Part shown: one piece after another, positions 26,412 to 36,506 of the stretch
Layout of the letters: each line of letters begins with the position of its first letter
How positions within the stretch are numbered: position 1 is the stretch's first letter
DNA from: Scytonema hofmannii PCC 7110
GTDB lineage: Bacteria; Cyanobacteriota; Cyanobacteriia; Cyanobacteriales; Nostocaceae
Assembly: GCF_000346485.2 (NCBI RefSeq)
Contig: NZ_KQ976354.1
Coordinates: forward strand, 2,474,200-2,538,199
Reading direction: 5' to 3'
Length of the DNA stretch: 64,000 nucleotides
Notes under the pieces: model-generated
Databases searched by the model: none
What the model was told of the DNA's origin: nothing
What the model saw: the letters and a program-made list of their open reading frames with translations, nothing else
Program-made: the position numbers and the translations under genes

Positions 26412-26521
26412 GGAGTAGGGGGTAGGGAGGGGACAAGGAAGATAACTCATCGCGAATTCTCAATGCTCAATCCAAAATCCAAAATCCAAAATCCAAAATC
26501 TAAAATCCAAAATCCAAAATC
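26403..26521. repeat. GGAGTAG array followed by CCAAAAT heptamer array
   Basis: 26403-26430 has GGAGTAG-type units that include the stop of the MlaD gene. 26471-26521 has about seven CCAAAAT units ending next to the stop codon of the DUF3288 gene. Confidence 0.9.
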
Positions 26522-26522
26522 G

Positions 26523-26813
26523 TTAGTTCCAATCTTCTTCTTCTCGTTTACCGCGACTCTTGTAGATACCCCCAAGGCTGTGAAGCTGACGGGTTTTTTC
26601 AAACAATTGTTCTTCGGTAAGGTCCCATTGCTGTAAGATCTGGTTTAGATCCCGTTGAATGTCTCTTGCACCAGGAAAACCTTGATAGCGAATTCGCAAT
26701 CTAGCTAATTCTGCTAGATTATAATCAGTTGCCTCTTGAGTTAGTAAAGTATCAACGATGAGGCGATCGCGATTGTATAGAGGGTGCTGCTGTTCTTTAT
26801 TACCTGCAATCAT
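26523..26813 (-). CDS. DUF3288 family protein
   Basis: This 96-residue protein matches the cyanobacterial DUF3288 family closely (QQHPLYNRDRLIVDTLL, YNLAELARLRIRYQGFPGARDIQ). The function is unknown. The gene is convergent with the MlaD gene and divergent from clpC. Its length and start are normal. Confidence 0.85.
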   Translation of the reverse strand: MIAGNKEQQHPLYNRDRLIVDTLLTQEATDYNLAELARLRIRYQGFPGARDIQRDLNQILQQWDLTEEQLFEKTRQLHSLGGIYKSRGKREEEDWN

Positions 26814-26887
26814 AGAATTTAGGATGAAAAAATGTTAGTAGTTAGTAGTGAGTAGTTACTTGTTTAAAAATTACCACTAACCACTAA

Positions 26888-26921
26888 CCAGTGACCAGTG
26901 ACCAGTGACCAGTGACCAGTA
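26888..26921. repeat. Heptamer tandem repeat (CAGTGAC)
   Basis: Four to five units lie between DUF3288 and clpC. A less regular TTAGTAG array precedes it at 26834-26855. Confidence 0.9.
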
Positions 26922-27090
26922 ACACTAACCACTAATCGCATCGGCTAACACACCTTACCTCTTACGGGTCTCACCACTGTCAGTCACCTTTGAATAAAGA
27001 TACATTGTCATTAAGTAAAGTAAACAAATGTTCAGGTGAGGGTGAGTCACATCACCCGAAGCCCAAGCAGCAAGGGAGCAAGTACCCGCT

Positions 27091-29556
27091 ATGTTTGAAC
27101 ACTTCACATCTGAAGCTATAAAAGTGATTATGCTAGCCCAGGAAGAGGCGCGTCGCCTGGGACACAACTTCGTAGGCACGGAGCAAATTCTCTTGGGTTT
27201 GATTGGCGAAGGAACAGGGGTTGCTGCCAAAGTGCTGACCGACTTGGGCGTTACTCTCAAAGACGCACGTCGCGAAGTAGAAAGAATTATTGGTCGGGGT
27301 TCTGGCTTTGTCCCCCCGGAAATTCCTTTCACTCCCAAGGTGAAAAGCCTGTTTGAGCAAGCGTTTAAGGAAGCTCGCAGCCTGGGACATAACTACATCA
27401 GTACCGAACATTTACTGTTAGGTTTAACTGAGGCTGGTGAAGGTGTCGCCGCTAAAGTTCTGCAAAATCTCGGACTGGATCTTTCACAAGTCCGCACTGC
27501 AGTAATTCGCAATCTAGGCGAAGCGACATCGGTGTCTGGAAGTCGCGGTGGGAGCAGCAACGGTCAACGGCGCAACCAATCCCTCACTTTAGAAGAATAT
27601 GGTAAAAATCTGACCAAGCTAGCCAAAGAAGGCAAGCTCGACCCTGTTGTTGGTCGTGAGAAAGAAATTGAGCGTGCAGTTCAAATTCTAGGTCGCCGCA
27701 CGAAGAACAATCCTGTTTTGATTGGGGAACCTGGAGTAGGGAAAACTGCGATCGCAGAAGGTCTCGCTCAACGTATTGTCAATCAAGATATACCTGATAT
27801 TCTACAAGATAAGCAAGTCATTAGCCTCGATATGGGGTTAGTGGTCGCAGGGACTCGCTTTCGGGGCGATTTTGAAGAACGCCTGAAGAAAATCATGGAT
27901 GAAATTCGTTCATCGGGTAATATCATCCTGGTGATCGATGAACTTCACACTTTAGTAGGCGCTGGTGGTAGTGAAGGCGGTATGGATGCTGCTAATATCC
28001 TCAAGCCAGCACTTGCAAGAGGTGAACTTCAGTGCATTGGCGCAACCACTCTTGATGAGTACCGGAAGCACATTGAGCGTGATGCAGCTCTTGAGCGTCG
28101 TTTTCAACCAATTATGGTAGGTGAACCATCGGTTGAGGAAACGATTGAAATACTGTACGGTTTGCGTTCTGCCTACGAGAATCACCACAGAGTGCAAATT
28201 TCTGACGAAGCCTTGGTAGCTGCAGCTAATTTGTCAGATCGTTATATTAGCGATCGCTTTTTACCTGATAAAGCTATCGACTTGATTGATGAGGCAGGTT
28301 CTCGCGTTCGCTTGCGGAATTCTACAAACGCCGCAAATCGCGAGATTAAGAAAGAGTTGGCACAAGTAAGCAAGTCCAAAGACGAAGTGGTTAGGGCGCA
28401 AGATTTTGATAAGGCAGGGAAACTGCGCGATCGCGAGTTAGAACTTGAAGCACAGTTAAGAGAGATATCACAAAATGATTTGGCTGTCAATAGCCCTGTC
28501 GTTGATGAAGAAGACATTGCTCAAATTGTTGCTTCTTGGACGGGCGTACCAGTTAACAAGCTGACCGAATCCGAATCGGAGTTGCTGCTGCACTTAGAAG
28601 ATACTTTGCACCAACGTTTGATTGGTCAAGAGCAAGCAGTTACTGCAGTTTCTAGAGCCATCCGTCGTGCAAGAGTTGGGTTAAAGAATCCCAATCGACC
28701 TATTGCCAGTTTTATTTTCTCCGGTCCTACGGGAGTTGGTAAGACAGAATTGACCAAGGCGTTGGCTTCCTACTTCTTCGGTTCCGAAGATGCGATGATT
28801 CGGCTAGATATGTCCGAATTTATGGAACGCCATACAGTTTCCAAGCTGATCGGTTCGCCTCCCGGTTATGTAGGATTTGACGAAGGCGGACAATTGACGG
28901 AAGCAGTACGCCGCAAACCATACACGGTAGTGCTATTTGATGAAATCGAAAAAGCACATCCCGATGTGTTTAATATGCTGCTGCAAATTCTAGAAGATGG
29001 TCGCCTTACCGATGCTAAAGGTCGCACAGTGGACTTTAAGAACACACTGATTATCATGACTTCTAACATTGGTTCCAAGGTGATTGAGAAAGGTGGCGGT
29101 GGTTTGGGCTTCCAGTTTGCAGAAGATGCAGCTGAAGCAAGCTACAACCGCATCCGCAGCTTGGTGAATGAAGAATTGAAGTCTTTCTTCCGTCCCGAAT
29201 TCCTCAACCGTCTTGATGAGATTATCGTCTTCACTCAGTTGAAGAAAGACGAAATCAAGCAAATTGCTGAGATTATGCTGCGCGAAGTTGCCAGTCGCTT
29301 GACCGAGAAAGGAATTAGTCTAGAAGTGAGCGATCGCTTTAAAGACCGTGTTATACAGGAAGGATATGACCCCAGTTATGGTGCTAGACCATTACGTCGG
29401 GCAATTGTGCGCCTGTTAGAAGACTCTCTTGCCGAGGCAATGCTTTCCGGCGAGATTACAGAAGGCGACACAGCCATTATAGATGTTGACGATGACGGTC
29501 AGGTGAAAGTGCAGAAGTCTGAGAGTCGAGAGTTGTTACTCGCCAATCTTGGTTAA
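27091..29556 (+). CDS. clpC: ATP-dependent Clp protease ATP-binding subunit ClpC
   Basis: This 821-residue HSP100 protein has two N-terminal Clp_N repeats ([28 protein letters not shown]). The first AAA module has GEPGVGKTA and [12 protein letters not shown], followed by a UVR segment ([20 protein letters not shown]). The second AAA module has [12 protein letters not shown] and is followed by the C-terminal D2 domain ([23 protein letters not shown]). ClpC unfolds proteins for the ClpP/ClpR protease and is essential in cyanobacteria. All Walker motifs are intact. The start ATG at 27091 matches the family N terminus, and a terminator lies at 29699. Confidence 0.97.
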   Translation: MFEHFTSEAIKVIMLAQEEARRLGHNFVGTEQILLGLIGEGTGVAAKVLTDLGVTLKDARREVERIIGRGSGFVPPEIPFTPKVKSLFEQAFKEARSLGHNYISTEHLLLGLTEAGEGVAAKVLQNLGLDLSQVRTAVIRNLGEATSVSGSRGGSSNGQRRNQSLTLEEYGKNLTKLAKEGKLDPVVGREKEIERAVQILGRRTKNNPVLIGEPGVGKTAIAEGLAQRIVNQDIPDILQDKQVISLDMGLVVAGTRFRGDFEERLKKIMDEIRSSGNIILVIDELHTLVGAGGSEGGMDAANILKPALARGELQCIGATTLDEYRKHIERDAALERRFQPIMVGEPSVEETIEILYGLRSAYENHHRVQISDEALVAAANLSDRYISDRFLPDKAIDLIDEAGSRVRLRNSTNAANREIKKELAQVSKSKDEVVRAQDFDKAGKLRDRELELEAQLREISQNDLAVNSPVVDEEDIAQIVASWTGVPVNKLTESESELLLHLEDTLHQRLIGQEQAVTAVSRAIRRARVGLKNPNRPIASFIFSGPTGVGKTELTKALASYFFGSEDAMIRLDMSEFMERHTVSKLIGSPPGYVGFDEGGQLTEAVRRKPYTVVLFDEIEKAHPDVFNMLLQILEDGRLTDAKGRTVDFKNTLIIMTSNIGSKVIEKGGGGLGFQFAEDAAEASYNRIRSLVNEELKSFFRPEFLNRLDEIIVFTQLKKDEIKQIAEIMLREVASRLTEKGISLEVSDRFKDRVIQEGYDPSYGARPLRRAIVRLLEDSLAEAMLSGEITEGDTAIIDVDDDGQVKVQKSESRELLLANLG

Positions 29557-29698
29557 TTGAAGGATGAAGTATAAAAACCTTTATACTTTATCCCTCATAC
29601 TTTTTGGTAGCATTTAAAAACCTTCTTAACCCTTGCTTAGCTCAGGGAGTTTAGAGGTTCGTCAAGGTAAACATTTGGTGAAATGGTAATAAATCTTA

Positions 29699-29727
29699 CC
29701 CTGGTAGCAATGCCAGGGAATTTTTTT
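29699..29727 (+). terminator. Intrinsic terminator after clpC
   Basis: CCCTGG and CCAGGG form a stem with an 8-base loop, followed by AA and seven T. It is 143 bp after the clpC stop codon. Confidence 0.8.
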
Positions 29728-30265
29728 ACTCCTTTCCCGCCTGAAGATTACCGTTCGGGAAGCAGGGGAGCACGGGAGAAAAGGAGCAGGGGAGAAGAAA
29801 TTACAACGGTAATCTTACACCGGAAAGGAAGTATATAATACCAAATCCGTTTTGCTAACTGCTTTTAGCCCAGCGATTGGAAATCGCGGCTATACAAACG
29901 AAGTCCGCCTGCGCGGACTTTATTTGTTAGCTTCAGAATAGAATTCTGAATGCTTTTGCCAAAATGGATACTCGAATTTCTTTAATAACCAATGATAATT
30001 ATCCCTTTTAATGCCAAGGTAACCCTTTGGCTTGCGTATAAAGTTTTCAAATAAGCACAAACTGTTAGGACTTACGCACGCTCTACGAATTCTTGGCGCT
30101 CTTGGCGTCTTGGCGGTTCGATAAATCAAGGTTTCTAGCAATTTTTGCGTAAGTCCTGACTGTATTGAAGTCGTCCTTGCCACGATAAGTTACGTTTGTA
30201 TAGTTCCCAGAAAACTTTCTGAAATAACGGAGATCTGAACTATGGCTTACGCCTTGATAGAGGTA
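29728..30265. other. Intergenic region rich in dispersed repeats
   Basis: No gene is supported. The block at 29883-29922 (GGCTATACAAACGAAGTCCGCC...GCGGACTTT) recurs in part at 33104-33137 and, inverted, at 33364-33392. The block near 30090-30125 (CTCTTGGCGTCTTGGCGGTTC) is a common cyanobacterial dispersed repeat. Confidence 0.6.
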
Positions 30266-31840
30266 CTAGTGTCTACCCCGAAAGCCATACTTCAAAAGTA
30301 TCCCCATCACAAACCCAACAATCAATCCGGAAGTATGACCAACAAAACTAATCTGTGGTGTCGTTAAATCGAAAATCACTTGCAAAATAATCAGTGTAAC
30401 AATTCCTCGCAAACTTCTAGCAGCAATGCGCGTTTTTTTCCTTTGCCAGTCAAGTAACAAAATAGCGGCAAAAGCACCAACAAGCCCCATAATACATCCA
30501 GAAGCGCCAACTGCAAAATTTGTCTGGGAATAACCTTTAACTGACATAAAGGTAACAGCTAGCATTGAGCCGATCGCACTGGTAAAATACAACAAAAGAA
30601 ATCGAGGAAGCCCGATAGCAAATTCTACTAGACGACCGAACAAATAAAGACCTAGCATATTAAGTGCAAGGTGCAAAAAACCATAGTGAAGAAAAGCAGC
30701 AGCTAACAAACGCCACCAATCTCCTGCTATCACTTCTCTAGGAACTAACGCACCTAATTTATATAAGCTCTCAAGGTTAGTACTTCCTCCAAGTTTCACC
30801 TCAAGACCAAAGACCAGCAAATTTAAACCGATAATAAAGTATGTGGCAAATGCTTGGCGCGGCTTAACGCCAACTCTACCGCTATATCTAGCTTCAGATT
30901 CCATTTCAGTACTGATTCTAGATAAAATCTGTTTGCTTCTCTCAGTCAAAACTGTTTCAGCTTCAACAACAGGATTGGATAAACGTCTTGCTACTGCTTT
31001 TTTGATCCGAAGATCGCTGCTATCACTTATATTTAAAAATTGTTCGCGAGCGATTGTGTCTTTTCCTGCAGATTGGTCAGCCGTTGCTAGCCAGAATGTT
31101 TTAATGGTATCAGAATAGTTGAAGAGGGAACTGCTAAGTAGTTTTGTCACTTGTTCTGTTTCACCGCAAAAGGCAAAGACAAACAAACGTGCTAGGTTTC
31201 GCGTTCTGATGTTAAGTATTTTCTCAAAAGTCTGTTCGTAACGCTCCCAGGTTAAAAGCATACCATTTAAGTTGCCAATTTCTCCAAGCGCTCTTAAGTA
31301 GCTATTTAGTATATCGAAGTCCTTGCGTAATGTTGCTGAAGATAGATTATCCTGTATCCATAGCAGCAGATCTTCCCAACGACCTTCTATTTGATAGAGT
31401 GTTGCGATCGCAGATCGACCACTCGGTGTTAGATCGCTTTTGTAACGGTTTAGAATTGCACTCGCTTCAGGTATATTCCCCTTCTGCGCTAATTCTAGAG
31501 CACGTAACAGTTCTGGTCGTTCGCGCCAGCCATCTGCTGGATGTAACAGGGAAATAAATTTAGCTAATTTGCTGGCTTGACCGAAACTTTGTTGGGCGCT
31601 CAGTTGGTCAACTTTTCTGTTACCAATATTAGGTACAACTATTAAGATCGCCCACAGACATCCACTAATCAAGCCTGCTGCGGCTGGTGTAGCGTAAGCA
31701 CTCACTGCTGTAACACCTAAGATAAGCACAGAGATTAGAATCCAACCACGATTGTTTTTAGCAGAGATAAGTGCTGCATTCACCATGGTTGAAACACATG
31801 ACAGACACACTAACCAAATCAGTAGGTGATTAAGATCCAT
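30266..31840 (-). CDS. Rhomboid family intramembrane serine protease with TPR-like N-terminal region
   Basis: The 524-residue protein begins with two or three membrane helices (residues 5-70) and a soluble helical region resembling tetratricopeptide repeats (about 95-300). The rhomboid domain follows (about 325-515), with the catalytic serine in GASGCIMG (near 446) and histidine in FVGHTSGLIVGF (near 500). The oxyanion/substrate loop sequence HYGFLHLALNMLGLYLFGRLVE is present. It cuts membrane proteins within the bilayer; the substrate is unknown. The gene is intact. Confidence 0.9.
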   Translation of the reverse strand: MDLNHLLIWLVCLSCVSTMVNAALISAKNNRGWILISVLILGVTAVSAYATPAAAGLISGCLWAILIVVPNIGNRKVDQLSAQQSFGQASKLAKFISLLHPADGWRERPELLRALELAQKGNIPEASAILNRYKSDLTPSGRSAIATLYQIEGRWEDLLLWIQDNLSSATLRKDFDILNSYLRALGEIGNLNGMLLTWERYEQTFEKILNIRTRNLARLFVFAFCGETEQVTKLLSSSLFNYSDTIKTFWLATADQSAGKDTIAREQFLNISDSSDLRIKKAVARRLSNPVVEAETVLTERSKQILSRISTEMESEARYSGRVGVKPRQAFATYFIIGLNLLVFGLEVKLGGSTNLESLYKLGALVPREVIAGDWWRLLAAAFLHYGFLHLALNMLGLYLFGRLVEFAIGLPRFLLLYFTSAIGSMLAVTFMSVKGYSQTNFAVGASGCIMGLVGAFAAILLLDWQRKKTRIAARSLRGIVTLIILQVIFDLTTPQISFVGHTSGLIVGFVMGILLKYGFRGRH

Positions 31841-31936
31841 AGAATTTAGATAAATTAGGCAATCCTGTATTTTATGTTAGTGGTTAGTTGTTGATTCGCC
31901 ACTAACCACTTACCACTATCAACTACCAACTATCAA

Positions 31937-33025
31937 CTAACAATCCTTAATTTCTGCCAATTCTTTACTCTCAATAATGTTCTGAGAAGAATCAGATACG
32001 GACGACCAACCATTGATAGCATCTTTAATCACACCAGCTACAGGAACAGCAATTAATAACCCCAGTACTCCACCAATATATGTTCCTATTAACAAAGAAA
32101 TTAAAATCCATATTGGTTTAAGCCCAGTAAAACTACCTAATAGCCGAGGTGCGATCGCTTGATCGATGACCTGGTCAACAACCACAGAAACACCTAAAAC
32201 CCTAACTGCTAGCCAAAAGTTGTGTGACACTATGATGAGAGTGACTATGGCAAGACTTGCAACATCACCAAAAGGAATTAAGCTTAAAATTCCCACTCCC
32301 AATCCAAATAATAAAGCAAACTGAACGTTGAGAAGCAGAAATACTACAGTCAGTGAAAATCCCATCAACAAACCCAACGCTATCTGACCAATTAAGTAGT
32401 TTTGAAAATTTTGTTGAACAGATTGTTTCAATTGCTGACCAAAACTCCAAGGTAGCTTCTTAAATATTCCTTCCCAGATTTTACCACCATCCAATAAAAG
32501 ATAGAAAGTTAGTACTACAGTAACTAAAGCTTCAGAAATACTATCAATTGTTTCTCTGACAAGACTAAATAGTTTATCGGCAAAATACTCTAATTCATCA
32601 GGTAAGCGATGTGCTATTTGAGTAAATACTTGATTTAAATTTAAATTGAACCCGTGGCTAATCGTCCAATTATGAAAAATCTGAAATTGGTGCTCGCTAG
32701 AATTAACCCATTCAGGAAGAACCGCATCCATTTCATTAACTTGTTGTGAAATAATAGGAATTAATGTCAGACCCAAACCCAACAAAATAATTAAAGTGAT
32801 TATAAAAACTAATGTAACGGCATAATTCCGTTTAATTCCCTGATTTTCTAGAATCAAAACTGGGTAATTCAAAATAAAAGCTAGTAAAGTTGCTAAGACA
32901 AGAGTTGTGACAATGGGTTGAAAGTATTGAAAAAATCGAAATGCTAGCCATCCATTGAGAAAAAATAAAGGAAATATAAGTGTCAGAATTAACAATTGTA
33001 GTAATTTATTGAGTGAAATTGTCAT
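31937..33025 (-). CDS. AI-2E family transporter (second paralogue)
   Basis: The 362-residue membrane protein has the same layout as the permease at 11801-12844, including LFGLGVGILSLIPFGD and IAPRLLGSFTGLKPIWI. It has about seven helices and a charged tail (SKELAEIKDC). Unlike its paralogue its C terminus is not formed by a repeat. It lies 96 bp downstream of the rhomboid gene's start region on the same strand. Substrate unknown. Confidence 0.9.
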   Translation of the reverse strand: MTISLNKLLQLLILTLIFPLFFLNGWLAFRFFQYFQPIVTTLVLATLLAFILNYPVLILENQGIKRNYAVTLVFIITLIILLGLGLTLIPIISQQVNEMDAVLPEWVNSSEHQFQIFHNWTISHGFNLNLNQVFTQIAHRLPDELEYFADKLFSLVRETIDSISEALVTVVLTFYLLLDGGKIWEGIFKKLPWSFGQQLKQSVQQNFQNYLIGQIALGLLMGFSLTVVFLLLNVQFALLFGLGVGILSLIPFGDVASLAIVTLIIVSHNFWLAVRVLGVSVVVDQVIDQAIAPRLLGSFTGLKPIWILISLLIGTYIGGVLGLLIAVPVAGVIKDAINGWSSVSDSSQNIIESKELAEIKDC

Positions 33026-33490
33026 GTTATTTTTAGTAGAATTTATGGGTTATCCCAATTCTATATGAGGTGGCGCTTAAAACCCCCATACATTGGAAAT
33101 GTGGGGCTATACAAACAAAGCCCGCCTACGCGGGCTAATTAGATGAATTTTCATACAGAAATGGTATTAGGCAATGCCTGATAATATTATTAGGTATGTT
33201 AATTTTACTAAAAAATCTACCACCTTTAGTCATAAAATGTCAGAAAATATAGGGATCCTATTTGATTTTTGAAATATACGTAGGTAGGGCTATGCCGTAC
33301 ACAAGCTTTATGTGGTGGGCATTGCCCACCCTACATTACTAAAAATTTTTCACAATTTTCAAAAGTCCGCGTAGGCGGACTTCGTTTGTATAGTAGCGAA
33401 TTCTATTCGCCCAAAACTACATCTTGCCCAAAACTACATCTCGCCCAAAACCACATCTCGCCCAAAACCATACATAACACGACTACAACA
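33026..33490. other. Intergenic region with several repeats
   Basis: No gene is seen. It contains a copy of the TATACAAAC(A/G)AAG(C/T)CCGCC palindrome (33104-33137), a GTGGGCattGCCCAC palindrome near 33317-33330, an inverted copy of the first repeat (33364-33392), and the 17-bp tandem repeat listed separately. Confidence 0.6.
33409..33469. repeat. 17-bp tandem repeat, 3.6 copies
   Basis: The unit is GCCCAAAACTACATCTY, repeated without spacers next to the 3' end of the pyrF-pyrE gene. The copies differ at two positions (T/C and CTAC/CCAC). It is not a CRISPR array because no unique spacers are present. Confidence 0.9.
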
Positions 33491-34927
33491 TTACTCTTCA
33501 GTCTTCAAAGCTAAAAATTGTTCCCGCTCGATCCGTCCAGCTGTGTAGAGCGTTTCTGTAATTTCTGATATTGTTAAAACGGCATAACCTCGATAACCGT
33601 TTTCTTGTAGCCTGTTCATAACTCCTTGTTCGTGGTTGATAAAAACCACAATATCCTCAACATTTAACCCCGCAGATTTTAATTTTTCTGCTCCTTCCAT
33701 CACGCTTTTGCCACTAATGAGAATATCATCAACAACTACAATCGTCTCACCGGGATAAAACTCTCCCTCAATCACCCGTCGCGTACCGTGGGCTTTTACC
33801 TCTTTGCGAGGGAAAATCATGGGACAATGGAGACGTAGGGCTAAACCAGTTGCTGTAGGCAAAGATCCGTAGGGTATACCTGCTACTCTATCGAATTTTA
33901 ATGTTCTTAAAATATCCTCATATGCTTTAAGAACTTGATTAAAAAGTTGAGGATTGGAAATAATTTTGCGTAAATCGATGTAGTAAGGAAATACAGCACC
34001 TGAAGCTTGCACGTAGTTGCCAAACATAACGCAGCCAATGTCGTAAAGTTGCAAAATCAAATCTTGTAGGGGATGTTGATTGAGCAAACAAATGTTAGGT
34101 AACCAGACAGAACAACTCGAAGCATCAAGGTTAATTTCTGTTTTTGCTCGATTGATTTCTTCTTGTAAAGACAGGACTTGCTTGGATAAATCTTCCCGTG
34201 ACAACATATCTTGGGGTACGGGAATTAACAGACCATCGCCATTTTTGTTTAAACCTGCTGCTAAAATTTGATTAATGTTGTTTCCTTCTGCCCAGATACT
34301 ACGAGTCATAATAATACGTTCGGGAGCATCTGCACGAATCCGTGCTATCACTTCAGACTTTGTTGTTCCCACTTCCAAACCTAATTGTTCTGGGGTTCCC
34401 CAAGTTCTAGATTCTTTAACTATTTGTAAATAAAAAGGTGATTCATCTGTAGGATAATGCTGTAACTTTATAGCAGTAGGATTGGAAGTACAGCATAAAA
34501 TAAAAACAGCTTTATCTGGATAAACTAAAAACGGTGCAACATGGTCTTGTCCTGCATAAGAACTCAAAGTGATGGCATCAACATTCCATTCTGTAAACAC
34601 AGTATGGGCAAAGAGGGTACTTGTGTTTAAATCGCTGTGTTTGGCATCTAAAATAATTGGAATATGGGAAGGAATAGCTGCTAGGGTTTTGTGCAGCAGT
34701 TCTAAGCCTGGAATACCTAAAGCTTCATAAAATCCCAGTGTTGGTTTATACGCGCAAACTTTATCGGCTGTTTCGGAAATGATGAATTGCAACCAATCCC
34801 ACAAGCGAGGCATGATATCTTGGGATTTGTATCCAACAGGCATCATTTCTGGGTTGGGGTCGAGTCCGACAAAAAGGATACTTTGATTTTGTACAATTGC
34901 TTCATTTAATTTATCAAAAAAGTTCAT
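33491..34927 (-). CDS. pyrF-pyrE: Bifunctional orotidine-5'-phosphate decarboxylase / orotate phosphoribosyltransferase
   Basis: This is a 478-residue fusion of the last two steps of UMP synthesis. The N-terminal half is a type-2 OMP decarboxylase (LFVGLDPNPEMMP, catalytic DAKHSDLN at 94-101). The C-terminal part is an orotate phosphoribosyltransferase with the PRPP loop TIVVVDDILISGKS near 394-410. In most bacteria these enzymes are separate; the fused decarboxylase-first order is known from cyanobacteria. Both active sites look complete. The region joining the two domains (about 240-290) is helical. Start and length are normal. Confidence 0.93.
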   Translation of the reverse strand: MNFFDKLNEAIVQNQSILFVGLDPNPEMMPVGYKSQDIMPRLWDWLQFIISETADKVCAYKPTLGFYEALGIPGLELLHKTLAAIPSHIPIILDAKHSDLNTSTLFAHTVFTEWNVDAITLSSYAGQDHVAPFLVYPDKAVFILCCTSNPTAIKLQHYPTDESPFYLQIVKESRTWGTPEQLGLEVGTTKSEVIARIRADAPERIIMTRSIWAEGNNINQILAAGLNKNGDGLLIPVPQDMLSREDLSKQVLSLQEEINRAKTEINLDASSCSVWLPNICLLNQHPLQDLILQLYDIGCVMFGNYVQASGAVFPYYIDLRKIISNPQLFNQVLKAYEDILRTLKFDRVAGIPYGSLPTATGLALRLHCPMIFPRKEVKAHGTRRVIEGEFYPGETIVVVDDILISGKSVMEGAEKLKSAGLNVEDIVVFINHEQGVMNRLQENGYRGYAVLTISEITETLYTAGRIEREQFLALKTEE

Positions 34928-35152
34928 ATTTGGTTTTTAAAAAGAATAAACAGCAAAAGAGATTAAACTTAAGTAAATCAAACTTGACACACTCAGTGCA
35001 ATAGTAGTAAACAATCAATATTGCCAGTATGGTCAAGATTTATATAAAGAATAATTAATTAAATAACCGCACCAGACACAGAGAACGCAGAGGGCAGATA
35101 AATAGAGAAAATAGGTAATTTTATAGCGGTAAAGAACCTTTAAACTCTAAAT

Positions 35153-35833
35153 TTAGCTATCTTTGATAGGTTTTAAGGGACTTTTAAGGGTCGCGTATTT
35201 GCGAATGGTATTGTTCATGGAGTTGATTTGCGAAGCGTGAAATGATGGAGGCATTAAGCTATGAATCATATGATCGAGTCCATCATGCATAACATCCGTG
35301 GGTAGTGCAGAGTGATCTAACCCCAATGTATGGCCAATTTCATGGGCGATGGTATTAGCAATTAAGTTAGACAATTGATTGATGTTAAGACTAGCGTTGT
35401 AAGAAGCGTTAAAGACTTGGTCAATGCGGACAATAGCAAGGTCTGTAACCATACCAAGTTTAAAAGTAGCCACTCCTAAATAATCAACTACTTGGTTGTC
35501 AGCAAATACATGGACGTGAGTAAAACCGTCTACCCATTCTTTAGGATTGGGTGGATCTGAGGTTAAAAATACTTTGACGCTTCTAAATGCACCGTAAAGC
35601 TTGGAAAAAGCATCAATAAGAATAGCAGTGATTGTTTCTCTGTTCTCGTCTTCTACCTCCATTCCAGATATATCTACCCAGATGCAACGGCGAAATTCGT
35701 TATCTTTTTCTATAAGAGTTTGTCCGCAGGAAGGACAAAACTCCCACTGAGTCTGGATGCGTGAATGGCATCCCTGACATCGTGGTTTTGGCGGTCTAGT
35801 CAAGTCTATACGTTCCCAAATGGGAGTTTTCAA
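35153..35833 (-). CDS. Zinc-ribbon metzincin metalloprotease
   Basis: The 226-residue protein begins with a zinc ribbon (CQGCHS...CPSCG, residues 19-37). It then has a metzincin-like catalytic domain with HEIGHTLGLDH (near 163-173) and a Met-turn (TDVMHD near 180), the zinc site of matrixin-like peptidases. There is no signal peptide, so it is probably cytoplasmic, unusual for metzincins. Its start overlaps, in another frame, the end of a small TerD-like remnant (35796-35915), and a TerA-like remnant lies just upstream. The protein may be a fused or rearranged product of a former ter-type stress locus. The target is unknown. Confidence 0.8.
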   Translation of the reverse strand: MKTPIWERIDLTRPPKPRCQGCHSRIQTQWEFCPSCGQTLIEKDNEFRRCIWVDISGMEVEDENRETITAILIDAFSKLYGAFRSVKVFLTSDPPNPKEWVDGFTHVHVFADNQVVDYLGVATFKLGMVTDLAIVRIDQVFNASYNASLNINQLSNLIANTIAHEIGHTLGLDHSALPTDVMHDGLDHMIHSLMPPSFHASQINSMNNTIRKYATLKSPLKPIKDS

Positions 35834-35915
35834 CTTGCGAGTCGGTCTGCTTTGTTAGTCCTGGTGCTTCTTTAGAAAGTGAAATACGTTGTCCTTTTTG
35901 TAGGTTGATTGCCAT
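35796..35915 (-). pseudogene. TerD N-terminal remnant
   Basis: A short frame starts MAINLQKGQRISLSKEAPGL, which is the exact N-terminal pattern of TerD/TerE-type tellurium-resistance stress proteins. After about 22 residues the match stops (TKQTDSQVENSH...) and a stop follows at 35796. The rest of the gene has been lost, apparently by a deletion that joined it to the metzincin reading region. Confidence 0.7.
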
Positions 35916-35984
35916 GTAAATTTATACCGAATATATCCAGGGTAGTCAGTTTTATTTAGCGACTTGATTCAGTAGCTGTTTGCT

Positions 35985-36353
35985 TCAAAAATTATTTATG
36001 CTTGGTTCTTGCTTTTGAACCTTATTGATATTTACAACTTTTGACGTTGTTGGGTTAGTATTGTCTATCTTTGCAATAACACACCATTTTCCAACTTCTT
36101 CAGAGGTTAATGGCACTTCAATGCGATCGCCAACATCGGTCTTTACAAGAACTTTGCCATCATATTTGGCAAAACTATCTTCTGGTGATAAAAAGCCAAA
36201 AAATCGAAAAATATTTGTGGCAATTAGCACATAGTCTACATGTGCTAACGTGGCTATTTTGATATTCTCTCGATTATCACCTGGTGTTGCACCAACACCA
36301 GCATCTTTTGGATTTATTGTTTGATGAAGAGTGATGTTGCTGAGACAAGAAGA
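35985..36353 (-). pseudogene. TerA/Ter-family C-terminal remnant
   Basis: The frame between stops encodes NITLHQTINPKDAGVGATPG, DNRENIKIATLAHVDYVLIAT, DGKVLVKTDVGDRIEVPL and WCVIAKIDN...VVNINKVQKQEP. This is the style of the C-terminal half of TerA-like stress proteins. A TAG stop precedes it at 36354-36356 and no upstream half is found, so it is 5'-truncated. A GTG at 36230 could start a shorter 81-residue product. Confidence 0.55.
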
Positions 36354-36506
36354 CTAGGAAACAATGACAGCGATCGCAGCGGAATCCTTGAAATAACAAA
36401 TTATGTATCAAGTTGCCAGTGTAATGTGTAGTGTAAGATGACACGCTCGTTTAGCCTTAGCCAAAGTTATGGCCTAAAGCTTAAGCCTGTGGAAACGGTA
36501 AAAGCT

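Noticed and set aside
29631-29680. Sequence with tRNA-like words (TTAGCTCAGGGAG, GGTTCG)
   Set aside because: No cloverleaf with an acceptor stem and anticodon arm could be built, so no tRNA is called.
29920-30183. Minus-strand frame of 87 codons
   Set aside because: It runs through several dispersed repeats (GGCGTCTTGGCGG type) and has no protein-like pattern or ribosome site.
33409-33469. Possible short CRISPR array
   Set aside because: The units abut directly with no unique spacers, so it is a simple tandem repeat.
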